Numbered from the stretch's first letter, positions 33,946 to 46,016 are shown. The stretch: 64,000 nt of DNA from Sesamum alatum (GCA_034509735.1 JACGWO010000006.1:9811001-9875000), one strand, 5' to 3'. The notes: generated by a model from the sequence alone, not told the origin. Numbers and translations are program-made.

Positions 33946-34179
33946 TTTTGTAGTGAATTACACAAACACCCCTTGTCTTTTGCATAATTGCAGCTACACC
34001 TCCTGTGGGGTGTTAGTGTAATATTTTTTAATAGGGTATTAGTGTAAGATTTGCCTTTGAATAGGGGGTGTAGTTGTAATACAATTATAACATCAGGGGG
34101 TGTAGCTGTAATTTCGCAAAAAATAGGGGTTATTTGTGTATTTTGATTTAACCTCAATGAGTGTCATTGTAATTTACGC

Positions 34180-37004
34180 TAGATTATAAGAGTGAAAAAT
34201 TTTAACATTTTTTTTTTCAAAAAAGCCCTTTATATGGGAACTAGTAATAGCTAAAATCTTAAATATAATTATGGGCAAAAATTGCTAAATGTATGTAAGC
34301 GTATATATTTAGATAGCCACTTGCGTCCTATTTTGCCACAAACACAATTATTATTATTTTTGAGAAAAAAAAAAACTTTAGTTTAGATAACTTTTACCCA
34401 AAAGAATCTATCAGATAGTTTAAATATAATTTATAATTTCTTATAAATTATCCTGTATTTTTAAATTTGGATAATTGTATATAATTTATCTTTATTCTAA
34501 ATTCATAGATTTTTCTAACATAAATTAGTGAGTAACATAGTTCAGAATTATTTCTATATCTATAAATATTTCTTATTATTGATTGTTATTATGTTAATAT
34601 TTAAGTTGTTTTTCAATTAGTCATTTTAATATTATAAAATTTAAATTACTTATAATTTTTTATTTTGTTAGTGTTTGTAGAAACATAATTCTCCCGGAAC
34701 TCTTTACGTGCTATTTTTCGCACAAAAGGTATCATGCTTTTTTAAGATTTAATACAGACAAGTTTATGATTGTTTATTTTTATCCAAAATATTCATTTTG
34801 TTTATTGTTTGTTAAACCATCTTTTGATTTTAATTAAATTCAGATAAATGTATAATTGTTTCTCTTTATCTAAATATCTAGAGATTTTTTTTTTACATAA
34901 ATTAGTCAGTACAATTAAGTTTAATTTCATATCTAATAATACTTTTCATCATTTTATTATTTTCATATTAAACGTCAGATTATTTACCAGTTACTCACTT
35001 TTACATTATAAATTAATATTCTATTCATTAATTTTTTGAAAATACAAGCACGGAATGCTATCTAGTAAATAAACAAATAAAGTTCTTGGTTGATAGACAA
35101 ATGCCTTAAGACATTGATAATAACATACACCGCCACCAATTACTGTATATTCTTCCTTTCCCAACGATATCTCAGTCTAATGATTAAATTGAAGTCTCAC
35201 AAAGAAGTTTAATATCATGAATTAAAGTCTCACCAGATGTGTGAGTATTTGTCTCATTTAATATGATTTTATTATAATTTATTCTATTATTCTTAGTTAT
35301 AGAGATAGATTTACCAAATATTTATTTATTACTCAATTTAATGAGATATTAATATAATTATAGAATTGACACTTAAAAAGAAGCAAAAATGAAATGGAGG
35401 ACTTGGGGCATTTCAGTAAATGAACCAGTTTTGAATAAAATAAGAGCAAAAGAGCAAGTAAATATGCACCACAAAGAAAAAAGACGAAACTTGCACCTAT
35501 TAATAATTTATGTTGTTTGTGTGTGGCGTGTGGGTGTTTTATGGGAAGAATACAGATATTGAAAAAGACATAAAACTTCTGATATTATATGCATATGCAT
35601 TTATGAGGCTCTCGAATGAGGATGTGGTAGAGATTGAAGATAGATTTCCACCTCCTCTCCCTCTGATTTTTGTCCTTCCGTTCCCCACTGTGACAGTGAC
35701 ATCCTATCCATATTACATCATCATATATTTCACACTATTTTTGGGTCACTGCAAAGGCCAAGAGTTTATGTTGTATTTTCGTGTTATAAACTGGTGTTTG
35801 ATTTGGGTTGAAGATCTAGATTGAGATCGCTACAAGAGTATCCCAAATAATGAAAAAAGAGAAAATCATTAAGTTTTGTTGGGAGGTCCCCAGCTAAAAT
35901 CCTCTTATGCTTAAAATAGTTCGAGATCGAGTGATATAACTGAACTGGGAAATATAATGCTGGGGATTGTAAGAAATGCGTGTTATCATAAATGAAGCGC
36001 ATTGAATGTAATTATAGCCCAAATGCATCCACTTGTCTGGTCCACATGGTGTCTTCTCCAGCTAGGTACAGTCAGATGATCAATGGCTCAGATGGCGGGT
36101 CATCTAGAGCGGGTGGTAGGTGTGGGTCGGGTCAGGCAACCCGACCCGAGAGACAAAGGGCGCGGGTCTAAGGACCTGAATGTCATTTTCCTTTAATTGA
36201 GGGGCATTTATGTCATTTCAGACATATCTGCAATATACACCTATCAATGTTATATTCAAATATGTATTGTATCTGGTCATGTCACAAATTGATACTGTAT
36301 CTAGATATATATTGTATCTAGTTCATCAGACACAGAAAGGGAAGGAAGTTGAGTCTCCTCGCCTTCCATAAAAAAGGGATCGAAGGATCGCAACCAAGCA
36401 CATAACATTGAATCTCGCGAAAGACATTATTTGGCTAAGTCTATCCTTTACTAGCGTTGGAACTTAGCTCAATCGGGCACTCCTTTGCTTAGATTAGACC
36501 CTAGGCTAGAGTCATCTTCTTGCTGTGGTTGAATTGAAGAAATATATTTTTTTTGTTATGGTTAATTGTTATGATTAAAAGTAATAAACTGTGACAAATA
36601 TTACTTAACCATGGCAGCACATTCGTTATTAGTTGATGTTTTTGCAAGCGATGTTGAAACATTACCTACAATTAAAAACCACGACAGATATTCGATAGGC
36701 AAACCATGACACATGTTGATTAATTATGGTCAAAATTTAAATTTTCATATCACTATTATTTTACTGTTATAGATAATATTGATTTACCATAATTTTCAGG
36801 TTTTTTGATTTATAATGTAGGTAATATATCATTTATTTTAGTGGTTCCACTTTTGTATTATAATTATATTCTATGATATTTTTTAATTTTAAAAAATATA
36901 CTTGTCAATTATTAGTGTGCATAAAAATGTGATAGAAGATCTATACCGCAGTACGACATCACAAATATTGTTTTTAGCCTGTTAATATTTTCTTTGCTTG
37001 GTAG
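34180..37004. other. AT-rich intergenic DNA without recognisable genes
   Basis: No domain or RNA gene is seen. 34200-35480 is very AT-rich. 36040-36180 is GC-richer (CGGGTCGGGTCAGGCAACCCGACCCG forms an inverted repeat) but non-coding. 36500-36980 has 'gttatggttaa / accatgacac' text without clear structure. Confidence 0.55.
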
Positions 37005-37791
37005 TGTTATATGGATACTGATATGCATAAAATAGTCGGTCCATAGTCGCGGCCCAAGAGTTAGAAGGATCTATCTCTAAGAGGCAAGCCCAGAAGAAAG
37101 TGATCCAACAACCCCCTTAGCCCACTTGGGGAATCCAACGTTGAACCCATCTAAAGAGGCAGGCCAGGCCCTCCTCAAAGGAGGGAGCGAGGCCCACACA
37201 GAGGGAAGGGGCGTAGTAGGAGAGGACTCGCGAAGGGAGCCCACCTATAGCCTGGAAGAAAGGATACCACAGAAGAAGCCCATCCAAGCCTAGGAAAGAA
37301 GGCATACGAATGAAGGACTTTCGGTGAAAGAAGACAAGACTTGGTCAACCAAGATGGAGATCATCTGAATATTCCCCACCTATCTAGGATGGATCTCGCA
37401 ACCAACTCCTCATTTCTAGGAGGCCAAGACGGATAGGACTCTAGGGAGGCCCCAGCCAATCCCCCGAGGAGTCCTATCCCCTAGAACTCCTCTACCTCAA
37501 GGAACTCTCCTTATAAATACCAACCCTCTTGGTTGGACGAGTAACGTCTATCTACACTCTGAATACTCGAATTCCCCCTCAAAATTGTTCTTTGCATACT
37601 TTTATGCTCTTGATTCTCATTAAATTCTTCTGGCATTCAAGCTTATTTATTCAAAAATTGCATACTGACTTGAGCGTCGGACTGCTAACATTTGTTTTTT
37701 TGCAGGTTCCTTGTTCAGGCTTGCAAAAGCCAGGCCCACTCCATTCAAGTCCAAGAAGATAACTTTGATTGAGCTATTTTTGCTCACATCA
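37005..37791 (+). repeat. 5' LTR of the Tat-like gypsy element
   Basis: It runs from TG at 37005 (estimated) to ...GCTCACATCA at 37791. It contains purine-rich 'aggcccacac / aaggcatacg' text, a TATA box TTATAAATAC at 37511-37520 and the conserved stretch TGACTTGAGCG...CTAACATTTG shared with 14952-15726. Confidence 0.8.
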
Positions 37792-37810
37792 ATTGGCGCT
37801 GTCATTGGGA
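37792..37810 (+). other. Primer binding site of gypsy element
   Basis: ATTGGCGCTGTCATTGGG follows the LTR end and resembles the TGGCGCCGTTGCCGGGGA-type sites of plant Tat/Athila elements, with some substitutions. The matching tRNA is not certain. Confidence 0.65.
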
Positions 37811-37829
37811 ACACCGAGTCAAGACGTGA

Positions 37830-39300
37830 GAACAATGGAAATTCCTAGCACCGGATTAGATAAACAGAAGGGAATGGACGCTGCCACCGAGCCCAGGCCC
37901 TGGAGGTGGTAACAGGAACACCCTTGGCGTCCGTTGTGCGTACTGAAGCTGGGCCTTCGGGTCCCTCCGATCCCCCTTCGGATCCCTCCGAGATGGTACC
38001 TCTTCGGACACCTCCTCAGATAGAGTATCCCCTGGCCTGATGGCAACAGTTTAGTGAATGATCACGGCTGCCATCCGAGAACACATGGCGATCGACTGCC
38101 AACCCCGCTCCCTAAACAACAGCGACCCCTGGGCCTCAGGAGGCCCCTCTGCGGTGGAAGACCATTGGAAGGTGAGGGAGTCCTCCCTGCGCGGAGGCTC
38201 CCTGCAGCTTCGGAAGAGGAGGTTGTTCCTGTTCCCCCCGCGCGGGTAGAAGTTCCTCCCCACTGGGAGGCTCAACTGGAATCTTTGTAGAAGAGCCTGC
38301 AAGACGTTCAACATAGAGTGATGGGAGTCCCTTTGGAGACACAAGGTGGCATTCTGTTCAGAAAAGGAGTCATGGCCAATGATCCTATCCTAACTGCAGG
38401 ACTCCAGCCATCGCCGAATATGATGGCACTACTGATCCTCAGGAGCACTTGCCCAAGTTTGAGAACGCTGCTTTGCTCCATCGTACACCGATGGGATTAA
38501 GTGTCGGGTGTTCGTAACTACCTTTGCTAGAGCGGCCCAGCAATGGTTTAGCCAATTGCCAGCCGAGTCGGTAAGGAGCTTCCAGGAGTTCCTTTAGCTT
38601 ATTTTGCACCAGTTTCCCAGTAGCCGGAAGCACTGCAAGGCTCCTCGAAGCCTCTTTACCGTCCGACAGAAGGACTCTGAATCTTTGAGGGAATATCTGC
38701 ATCGATTCAACACTGCGGCCCTGGAGGTTCCCGCAACTACGCAGGACGTCAAGGCTAGTGCTTTCTCTCAAGGGCTCTTAGACAGGGACTTCTTCAAGTC
38801 CTTGGCTAAGAAGCCGGCCCCCGATTTTGATAGCCTCTTTGCCAGAGCGGCCAAGTACATCAACATGGAGGAGCCTAGGCCTCCAACAAGGAAGGAAGAG
38901 GTGAGACAAGGAAGGACACCCGCGAGGACGGTTCCGCCAAGAAACCCCAGGCGGACGGGCAGAACAAAAAGGCCCCCTTTCAAAGGGGACCATCCATTTA
39001 CACTCCTCTTAACGCCCCTATCACTCAGGCGCTCATGGCCATGGAAGGAAAAGGGTTATTAATGCGACCTCGGGGGGGGAAGGGCCCACACAACCCAAGT
39101 CTGGCAAATTTTTCCGTTTCCACAATGACTATGTTCATACCACGGAGGAATGCCGGCACCTAAAGTATGAAATTGAGCGGCTGGTCCAGAATGGATACTT
39201 ATAGAATTTCGTGTGTCGTGATAAAACTTAAGGCGCGGGCCCTTACCAGAAAATGGATCAAAATTAAGGAAATGCCCCTATGGAATCCAGTCCTGACCCA
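37830..39300 (+). pseudogene. Gypsy gag relic
   Basis: Gag forms the particle shell. The retrotransposon-gag core is spread over frames around 38390-39062: AIAEYDGTTDPQEHL, then FFARAAQQWF-like text, FTVRQKDSESLREYLHRFN, GLLDRDFFKSLAKKPAP and ARAAKYINMEEPR. Near 39110-39200 comes the tail FRFHNDYVHTTEECRHLKYE, typical of the gag-to-pol region of Tat elements. Multiple frameshifts are evident. Confidence 0.78.
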
Positions 39301-39539
39301 CTAGAATGGAGGGTCATGGTTTTGTTCCCTCCGGATCAGGGGGGGTCTGAACCCTCCTGGAAGGGAGTCATTCGGATGATATGAGGAGGACCCATGGGGG
39401 GCTCCCAAAGGTCTCGGAGGAACCTGGCTAGGGAAGCTGTAAGCCTTCCCTCGAAGGAAGTACTGGACGTAGATGTTGTAGAAGGAGCACCCATTATACA
39501 ACTCGGGCCCAACGAGAAAAAAGGGGGTCCTACTCCCCC

Positions 39540-39910
39540 ATAATGATGCACTAGTGATTATGGCCATAGTTGACAACTATGAGGTGAGCAGAGTCTTCAT
39601 AGATCTGGAGAGCTCATCAGATATTCTGTTCGAAGAGGCTTACGATCAAATGCAATTGGGGGAGGTCCTCTGGAGAAAGTGGATACATCCCTGTATGGGC
39701 TCGCAGGGGAAGTGATTCACCCGAGGGGAGTGATCACCCTCCCCCTCTCATTGGGACAAGGATCGTTAAGGAGGACTTGCCTTATCAAATTTTTGATAGT
39801 TGACACCCCCTCGGCATATAACGTCACTTGAGAGGTCAACAGTGAATTCCTTCTAGGCCGTTATATCTACTTTTCATTTGAAGATAAAATTTTCTGTGCC
39901 CTGAGGAATA
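39540..39910 (+). pseudogene. Gypsy aspartic protease relic
   Basis: AIVDNYEVSRVFIDLESSSD followed by ILFEEAYDQM corresponds to the retropepsin active-site region. The catalytic Asp is kept (FID) but the usual GSS has become ESS. The downstream LIKFLIVDTPSAYN motif (about 39785-39825) is the second conserved strand of this protease type. Confidence 0.75.
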
Positions 39911-40329
39911 GGCGAAGTCAATAGAGACCAACAACAATCCCGAAAATGTTATGTGGAGGCCGTCTGCAAAGATAAAAAATGGGGGGCCGCGGATTTACCC
40001 CCGGAGGAGGTACGCAAGAGACAAGGAAGAAATCCCTCCCTGGGGAAGGAAGTAGAAGAGCCTAGAGCTCCCCCTGAGGAAGCCTCCTTGGACGGGGATA
40101 ATCACGCTAAGATTGAACCTGCAGAAGAGCTGTTAACATCGAGCTTTGTCCAGGAAGCCCCAACAAGACCGCTCGCATAGGGTCCCAGCTATGAGGACCC
40201 CTCAAGGAAAGCGTGATACAATGCTTTCCTGGTCTCCCAGGGACCTGGAAGGAATAAGTCCCGAAATTATCATTCACCACCTCAACATCGATCCCTCCAT
40301 GAGGCCTGTCAAGTAGAAAAAGAGACACT

Positions 40330-41030
40330 TTCACCTAGAAAAGGACAAGATCATTCAAGCAGAGATAGAAAAGCTAATAGAGGCTAGCCATATCCAGGAA
40401 ATTCAATTCCCCGAATGGTTGTCAAACGTAGTCCTCGTCCCTAAACCAGGAGGCAAGTGGAGAATGTGCATCGATTTTCGGGATCTCAACAAGGCTTGCC
40501 TGAAAGAGTGCTATCCATTCCCACGAATTGACCAGCTAGTGGATTCCACCTCCGGGTGTGAACTCCTAAGCATGATGGATGCCTTGCAGGGGTATCACCA
40601 GATCATGTTGGCTCCTGAAGACCGCAAAAGAGTCAGCTTCATCACTTGGGCAGGAACCTTTTGTTACGTGGCTATGCTTTTTGGACTAAAAAATACGGGT
40701 GCCACATATCCGCTTGGTAGACAAGATATTTCGTCCTGAACTGGGAAGGAACATTGAAGTGTACGTAGATGACATGCTTGTCAAGAGTAAGAAGGTGAAG
40801 GACCATATCTCAGACTTGGAAGAGACCTTTGGCATCCTTTGAAAGTACCACCTAAAGCTCAACCCCGCTAAATGTGCCTTTGGGGTGCACACTGGGGGGG
40901 AGGGGGGCTTCCTAGGCTTCATGGTGACGCAAAAAGAGATAAAAGCCAATCTCCTCAAGATTAAGGCAATTTTAGATGTGAAAGCACCACCGATGTTAAT
41001 GAAGTACAACGTCTCACAGGAGGATGGCTG
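40330..41030 (+). pseudogene. Gypsy reverse transcriptase relic
   Basis: The fingers/palm region is well preserved at 40360-40720: WLSNVVLVPKPGGKWRMCID, FRDLNKACLKECYPFPRID, MDALQGYHQIMLAPEDR and [18 protein letters not shown] frameshift follows near 40710. The catalytic YVDD is intact in the new frame at about 40759-40790 ([13 protein letters not shown]), followed by KYHLKLNPAKCAFG and FLGFMVTQKEI. An additional stop interrupts at about 40840. The RT cannot be produced as one chain. Confidence 0.88.
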
Positions 41031-41189
41031 AATAGCCTCATAGAAAAAGTAGCCTTCGCCCTGGTCATAACCGCTTGGAGGTTACGCCCTTACTTTCTAT
41101 CCTATCCCGTAGGGGTTCGCACCAATCACCCCCCCTCAAGCAAGTCCTAAGGAAATCGGACACCTTGGAATGGCTAATCAAATGGGCCA

Positions 41190-41745
41190 TTGAGGTCAAC
41201 AATTACGATTTTGTACCTCCCTCGTACTGCCATCAAGGCTCAGGCTTCGGTGGATTTTATGTTGAAGAGCACCGCTCCCCCCTCTAGCGAGGAGATGTGG
41301 CTATTGCGCGTAGACGTATCCTCAACAGCACAAGGGAGTGGGCCAAGAGTGGTTCTAACCTCTCCTGAAGGAGTGGACTTGGAATTCGCAATCAAATTCT
41401 GGTTTAATGCCTCTAATAATGAGGTGGAATACGAAGCCCTTGCTCTGGGCATGAGGATGGCATGGGAAGTTGGGGCAGGGCACCTAACAACCTATTCCGA
41501 TTCCCAGCTCATCGTTAAACAAATGGAGGGAATATACGAAGCCAAGGAGGAAAGTATGAAACAATACCTCCAGAGAATTGAAAAGTGGAAGTCAAAATTC
41601 GAGGACTTCCGGATTGTTCAAATTCCAAGGGAAGAAAACAACAAGGCCGATTACTTGTTTAAGTTGGCTAGCACTACGGAAGATTGTCAGACTCGACGGA
41701 TTACGATACAACACTTATCAAGACCCGGATCCTCCTTGGAGGTCT
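41190..41745 (+). pseudogene. Gypsy RNase H relic
   Basis: WLLRVDVSSTAQGSGPRVVL (DGS-type first Asp changed context), ASNNEVEYEALALGMRMAWE with the catalytic Glu, TYSDSQLIVKQMEGIYEAK with the third acidic residue, and IPREENNKADYLFKLAS at the end. This 185-residue open stretch is the least damaged coding block of the element. This extra plant-type RNase H placed before integrase is usual in Tat elements. Confidence 0.85.
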
Positions 41746-41779
41746 AGGTTATCCTCTCTGGGGGGACTTGAGACAGCCA

Positions 41780-42940
41780 GTCCTAAATTAGTTGAAAGAA
41801 GGCAGCCTCCCCTCTGATAAATGGGAGGCCGCCCGCCTGAAAAAGCGAGTAGTTCGGTTCCTCCTCATGGGGAGCATGCTCTACAAGAAGCCATTCACTC
41901 ATCTCCTATTGAAATGCCTAGCTCAGGAGCAGGGGATCCACGTCCGTAAGGAGATCCATGGTGGATGTTGCAAGTCCCATATAGGGGCACTGGCTCTAGC
42001 TAATAAGGCCCTCAGGGCTGGGTACTTCTGGCCACAATAAGGCAAGATGCCAAGACATTGGTAAAGCATTGTGAGAAGTGTCAAAGGCATGCCCCTACTA
42101 CACCAGCTAACCGAGTCATTAACTACTATGCTGGCCCCTTGCCCCTTTGCCCAGTGGGGGATGGATATCGTGGGACCTTTCCCCATGGCTCCGGGGCAAA
42201 GAAAGTTTCTTCTAGTAGCCATTGACTACTTCACCAAGTGGGTGGAGGTTGAACCCCTCTCACGCATTACTGAGGCGAAGGTCATGAAATTCTTCTATAA
42301 AAACATCATTTCCTCGAGAAATTATTTCAGACAATGGAAGACAATTCTAGGTGAGAATCCAAGAATGGTGCAAAGGCTTACGGATTAAACAGAGGTTCAC
42401 CTCCGTCGCACATTCTCAGGCTAATGGCCAAGTAGAGGTCACTAATTGTACCCTCCTACAAGGAATTAAGAGGAGGCTCGAGAAAGCAGGGGGCAATTGG
42501 ACGGAGGAACTCACAAGCGTCCTCTGGGCCTATCGAACCTCTCCTAGAAACTCCACGGGCGAAAGCCCTTTCTCCCTTTTATATGGAACAGAGGCAGTGA
42601 TACCAGCCGAGGTGGGCATGCCTTCCCATCGAATAATATGTTACACTGAAGACAACAATAATAACTTGCTCAAGGAAAGCCTCGATTTAATAGAGGAATA
42701 GTGCGAGCAAGCATTCCTCCGCATGCAATGATACAAAAGCCTAATGCTAACGCGTACAATAAACGAGTAAGACCTCGCGAGTTACAAGTGGGAGATCTCG
42801 TACTCCGAAAGTAGAGCCCTTGAAACCAGTGGGAAAGCTTGATCACACCTTGGAAGGACCCTATAAAGTTAGAGGAATATTAGGCAACGGAGCTTACGAA
42901 TTGGAAGATGGGCAGGGGTGTCCTTTCCCCTGACCCTGGA
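41780..42940 (+). pseudogene. Gypsy integrase relic
   Basis: Inserts cDNA into the host chromosome. The HHCC zinc region is split by frameshifts (GGCCKSHIGALALANKALRA; HCEKCQRH at about 42070). The catalytic core has WGMDIVGPFPMAPGQRKFLL, AIDYFTKWVEVEPLS, a damaged IISDN-like area near 42320, then HSQANGQVEVTN and WAYRTSPRNSTGESPFSLLY. The C-terminal part ends near GPYKVRGILGNGAYELEDG (about 42860-42915). At least four frame changes are seen. Confidence 0.85.
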
Positions 42941-43019
42941 ATATCCACAACCTGTGAAAATTCTTTGCATAAAACTTGCCATCTAAGGCAAGGCATTCCT
43001 CAAACAAAAGGCCATAATA

Positions 43020-43450
43020 CTACCCTCCTGGCAGGAGCTCCCTCATGGCATACCCTGTGCATTCCCACAAAGTCAATACATGCCTCCCTGGGAGGCATCC
43101 TCATAAAATATAGCCTTCCTAGCCAAGGCCCCACAACTAGGCAGGAAGCGTCCCTCACCAACTAACAGGGGAAAAGTTCCCTCATCAAGAGATGTTTCGC
43201 ATATTCACTTCCTACCCGTAACAAGAAAATACTTATAAGCCCTGTCTCCTAAACAGGCACCCTCAGAATTCCAAGCCCGGCTCCACAGCGGGCACCTTCA
43301 AATTCTAAAAAGCCTTGTTCTCTTTCAAGCACTCTATAAGAAAATAAAGCCCTGCCTCGAGCAGGCACAACATTCTCTAGGAAGGTAAGCCACTATTTTC
43401 TAAAACAGGCACTGTCCACCAATAAGCCCTGTTCACACACCGGCATTTAG
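43020..43450 (+). repeat. Array of short hairpin repeats in the gypsy 3' non-coding spacer
   Basis: Six imperfect units begin AAGCC and end GGCAC or similar: 43237-43260, 43273-43296, 43310-43332, 43347-43368, 43387-43412 and 43424-43446. Most fold back on themselves: CCTGT with ACAGG, CCCG with CGGG, TTG with CAA, CCTGC with GCAGG. Two more perfect hairpins lie upstream, CTCCTGGCAGGAG (43025-43037) and GCCTCCCTGGGAGGC (about 43082-43096). The array lies between integrase and the antisense ORF. Confidence 0.7.
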
Positions 43451-43789
43451 CATCTTCGAAAATGCAAAGCATTCACCTCTCCTAACAGGTATTCTTGGAA
43501 TTATATTTTCCTAAAAACTACCATGCATTTGCAGGATCAAAGGGTACGGACCCTCAACAGAAATACAATAAACATGCAGGGGGTCTTGAACCCAACACAC
43601 AAAAAAGGGGCGGCCAGTCTTCGATAGCAATAACACACAAAATATGCAAACAAAAGCAGCAAACTGGTATTGAAACCCCCTGGCCAAATTGGCCCCAAGG
43701 GGATGCAGCATCTCCAAAACAAGGAAAAGAAAGAAAACAGGTAAAAATTGTTTCATCCCTAGAAGGGGTAAGCAGCCAGAAGCAAATTG

Positions 43790-46007
43790 TTTACAAAAGG
43801 GGGGGGGGAGGGAATAAATCATTCATATTTCCCCACATGCGAGGTATTTTTAGCTTCTCCATGGGTTGAGGCTCTGCAAAGGGAGGATCAAATTCGGTCG
43901 GACCCGGAGGGGGGGCTAATGTGGCCTCAGAAGGCTCTTCCTCGAGGGCCTCTACCTCTGCACCTTCCTGTCGAGGAGCCATGACCTTCTCCATCACAGT
44001 GTCCAGCAGGTGGTCCAAATCAGCTTCGACAAGGAATTTTCCCGCCATATCATTTAATAATCTAAAGACTCTGGATAACACAGAAGTCAGCATGGTAATC
44101 TTATTACCTGGCTCGGTTATGGGAGGAGGTGCGAAAGGGTCTGAGGCATTCTACAGGGCAACATCAAAATCGAGGAAGGTGGGCTCCATCCCCTCTGGAG
44201 ATAACCATTAGCCACGAACTGCTCCCGGCAGGCCTGGAACCCATAATGCAGGAACGGCCCGACAATATCGGCCACCTCCTTCTGAAAGTCATCAGACTTC
44301 TTATGTGCTTTGAGGCGGCTCTCCCAGTAGGTGGCCAGGTAGTTTTGCCCCTCTTTGGAATTGGGGAACTCTCGGCGGACCCGATCCGCTGATGCGCCAA
44401 GGCGTCCGCTTGATCCTTTGACAAAGCTCGGAAATCCCGATGAAGTTTCTTCCTTTCCCTATCAGCCTCATGGAACTACTCCCAGGCTTTCTTCTTCGAT
44501 CCCTTCAGCTTGGTCACCTCCGCAGCCATCCTCTCCAGGCGCTCCTCCAGCTTCTTCTTCTGCCCGTCCATAGAGGGAGGAGGGGGCATCTCCCAATCGC
44601 GACTCAGCAGTCCCCCAACCAAAGTGGCCACTTGCAACAAATGATTCAACATCAGCTTCAAAGCATGCTTAGAAATTTTTTTACAAAAACTGCGAAGTAT
44701 ACAACCTTCGAGGCATGGCATGACAAGGCCTTGGCCATATCCTCTTGAGAGTAGGAGTCCATGGATTGTCTGTTTTCGGGGAGCACCATCCCTCCTAGGA
44801 GCTCTGGGAAGATTCATGATTCCCCTTCTCGCTCCTTCAGGATGGACTGATGAGCGTACACCTCCCAGTCCGGTACGAATCATTGGTGCCGAAGAGATGA
44901 ACCCCCGAAGGGGGGAGGTGGAGGAAGGGGCCCTGTAGTAGAACAAGTGGCTGCCCTTAGGAAGCCCCCCGCAGAAGGCTGGCTGAAGGAGGCCCCTTTG
45001 GTCCTCTTGGAACAACCCCCGTGGGATGGGGGTAGTTCTTTTCCCCCTGGCTTCTCTAGGGGTCCCCTCAGGGGTCAGAGCGACAAAGGGCATCCCTGCA
45101 GGGCTGCCCTGGGCGCTATCTCGCGAACACTTCCCAAACATAATGACCTCTGAACACTAAAAAAAACCAACAGTTAAATACAACTGATATCAATTCAAGC
45201 AAAAGCTGCAAGAAATTAAAGGAGTACCCAGGGGTTCCTCCAGAGGGACCTCCTTGGGACTCAACCCAAACCAGGAGAAGAGCCTCTGATCGATCATGTC
45301 CCAGATAGCATAAAGGTGTCCATTCAAATTGGCGAAGGTAGATGAAAAGGTGGTCGGACTTTCCTTTATCAAAAAAGAGGGGACGCAGACGGATCCATAA
45401 TCCACTGGCATGGAAAGGACCAAGGCTTAGGGGGGCAAACATAAACAAAGGTCCCCTTCCAGCGCTTAGGAACGCTAGGGGCCGGCAAAAAAATGACACC
45501 TTGATGGGGGAAGAAGTGGAAGGCTCCTAATTCAGACCTCTTTAAGCGGACACAAAAAAAGAAGTGGTTGGTTGTGACTGACAGACCATTATGGCTCAAG
45601 ATCATGGCGATACTGGCTAAACAACCAAAGAAATTAGGACTCAGCTAATTCAAAGGGACCCGATACAAATTAGACACATCCTGGTAGAATGCGGGTATAG
45701 GAAACCTAAGGCATGCTCGTAACTGGGCCAAGAAAAAATTTAAACAACCTCTGGGAGGGCGTTTGGGCACATTCATGGAAGAAGGAATATAAATACCAAA
45801 CTCTAAGGGGATGTCGAACTCCTCCCTCAGAGCGGCCACATTGGGAGAGGAGGTGGACTTGCCTACCTCAGCTAGTCCCATTTCCCCTCCCTCCTCCTCA
45901 AGTTCTGACATTATGCTTGGGGAAGAATCCTCCGCCTCGTCTTCTATCAGGCTCTCCCTAGAACCCTTAACCACGTCCAGGGGTGTCGCCTCCAAATTTT
46001 CAAACAA
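43790..46007 (-). pseudogene. Antisense extra ORF of Tat-like element ('putative gypsy type transposon' family, PF04195-like)
   Basis: Tat retrotransposons often carry an additional ORF antisense to gag-pol; its function is unknown. On the minus strand the N-terminal part reads STSSPNVAALREEFDIPLEF, PPRGCLNFFLAQLRACLRFP, then NHFFFCVRLKRSELGAFHFF and PSVPKRWKGTFVYV (45369-46007), which match the conserved domain of this family. Further segments (45190-45423, 44476-45141, 44164-44424, 43791-44093) encode a Pro/Gly-rich tract and a coiled-coil-like KKKLEERLERMAAEVTKLKG. Frame changes separate the segments, and the true start may have been lost at the LINE junction. Confidence 0.72.
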
Positions 46008-46016
46008 GAGCTGGTT

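Larger units (their letters stand above)
26565..33955. mobile_element. CACTA (En/Spm) DNA transposon, complete ends, broken genes
   Basis: Termini are CACTACAAAAAAAAAGCG at 26565 and its complement ending TTGTAGTG at 33955, flanked by the 3-bp duplication AAT (26562-26564, 33956-33958). Both subterminal regions are packed with GGAACGGT in both orientations, as expected for transposase-binding repeats. Two minus-strand genes lie inside: TNP2-like (30740-33114) and TNPA-like (27430-28988). Both carry stops and frameshifts, so the copy looks non-autonomous now but its ends are intact. Confidence 0.93.
26526..34179. mobile_element. Small Mutator-like (MITE-size) element, split by the CACTA transposon
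   Basis: Excluding the CACTA insertion, the element is 26526-26564 plus 33959-34179, about 260 bp. Left end GGTTAAATTACATTGACATC and the complement of the right end (GCGTAAATTACAATGACACTC) are inverted repeats. A 9-bp direct repeat TAGATTATA flanks it (26517-26525 and 34180-34188), typical of Mutator-like insertions. Its interior has 'cacccc/ggggtgtagttgtaat' text common in plant non-autonomous elements. It carries no gene. Confidence 0.75.

Noticed and set aside
35510..35824. 104-codon ORF as a possible gene
   Set aside because: No domain, no splice-site or promoter context, AT-rich surroundings; compatible with chance.
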